A DNA stretch of 64,000 nt from Arthrobacter sp. U41 (GTDB taxonomy: Bacteria; Actinomycetota; Actinomycetes; Actinomycetales; Micrococcaceae), in assembly GCF_007679325.1 (NCBI RefSeq), contig NZ_VEGI01000001.1, positions 1,426,001 through 1,490,000 of the forward strand, given 5' to 3'. This document shows, piece by piece, positions 63,956 to 64,000 of this stretch (its first letter is position 1; each line of letters starts with the position of its first letter). The notes beneath the pieces were generated by a model. It was not told the DNA's origin, did no database searches, and was given only the letters and a program-made list of their open reading frames with translations. The position numbers and the translations under genes were made by a program.

Positions 63956-64000
63956 ATGGCCAAGCAGACCTCATTTTTCTCCTCCATCAGCCGTCTCTAT
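63956..64000 (+). CDS. Start of a gene cut by the window end
   Basis: ATG 63956 opens a frame reading MAKQTSFFSSISRLY to the last base. AGAAGCAGG lies just upstream as a weak SD. Only 15 residues are visible; an ABC transporter membrane/ATPase protein is possible from the look of the N-terminus, but this is a guess. Confidence 0.45.
   Translation, partial: MAKQTSFFSSISRLY

Overview
The window is a stretch of a high-GC actinobacterial chromosome. Gene content and protein wording fit a member of the Micrococcaceae close to Arthrobacter or Pseudarthrobacter (inference). It is gene-dense on both strands and shows no rRNA, no tRNA I can recognise, no insertion sequence, no prophage and no CRISPR array. 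Many genes appear leaderless: a TANNNT hexamer lies 6-7 nt before the start codon. I used this, together with Shine-Dalgarno (SD) sequences, to choose starts.

Layout. 1-6.5 kb: a DUF559-type protein, a duplicated hairpin block, then a five-gene minus-strand operon for system II cytochrome c maturation (histidine phosphatase, TlpA-like thioredoxin, CcdA, ResB, CcsB). 6.6-11.3 kb: YceI, two proline-rich membrane proteins, the redox repressor Rex, a glutaredoxin-like protein and a HAD-IB phosphatase. 11.3-13.7 kb: a palindrome plus tandem-repeat cluster, the tiny ribosomal protein bS22, a BldC-like regulator, and class I DAHP synthase preceded by a leader peptide rich in Trp, Tyr and Phe codons with competing RNA segments, which looks like an attenuator. 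13.8-18 kb: lactate oxidation (FadR-type regulator and lldD, divergent, with twin operators), glutamate dehydrogenase and an ArsR-type regulator. 18-25.5 kb: AcuC deacetylase, a Trk/Ktr potassium uptake pair, a HhH-GPD DNA repair protein, ProC, a Ppx/GppA protein and an SseB-family protein. 25.6-33.5 kb: topoisomerase I, an ArsR-type regulator divergent from an MFS exporter, a methyltransferase that overlaps the exporter antisense, and a TipA-type MerR regulator with a textbook 19-nt-spacer promoter. 33.5-39.4 kb: three related small lipoproteins in tandem, TrhO, a GNAT protein and a DUF1998 helicase. 39.5-45 kb: a tad pilus locus (tadZ, tadA, tadB, tadC, prepilin, TadE, TadG) on the minus strand, whose ATPase gene carries a frameshift. 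45-64 kb: a family A polymerase, DUF1508, NUDIX, endonuclease III, an Ala-rich membrane protein, acetyl-CoA synthetase, a SRPBCC protein, a secreted beta-propeller, AroQ, DUF2332, the MarP protease, a Crp regulator, another NUDIX, RidA, a 51-aa DUF4177 protein, a class A penicillin-binding protein and a metallophosphoesterase. The window ends in the first codons of another gene.

From memory, two blocks that lie far apart in Mycobacterium tuberculosis (about Rv0496-Rv0529 and about Rv3646c-Rv3683) occur here close together, which supports several assignments. The most unusual signals are the aromatic leader/attenuator at 13.5-13.7 kb, the palindromic and tandem repeat families (11.35, 25.57, 58.3 and 63.6 kb), the lipoprotein triplet and the broken tadA.
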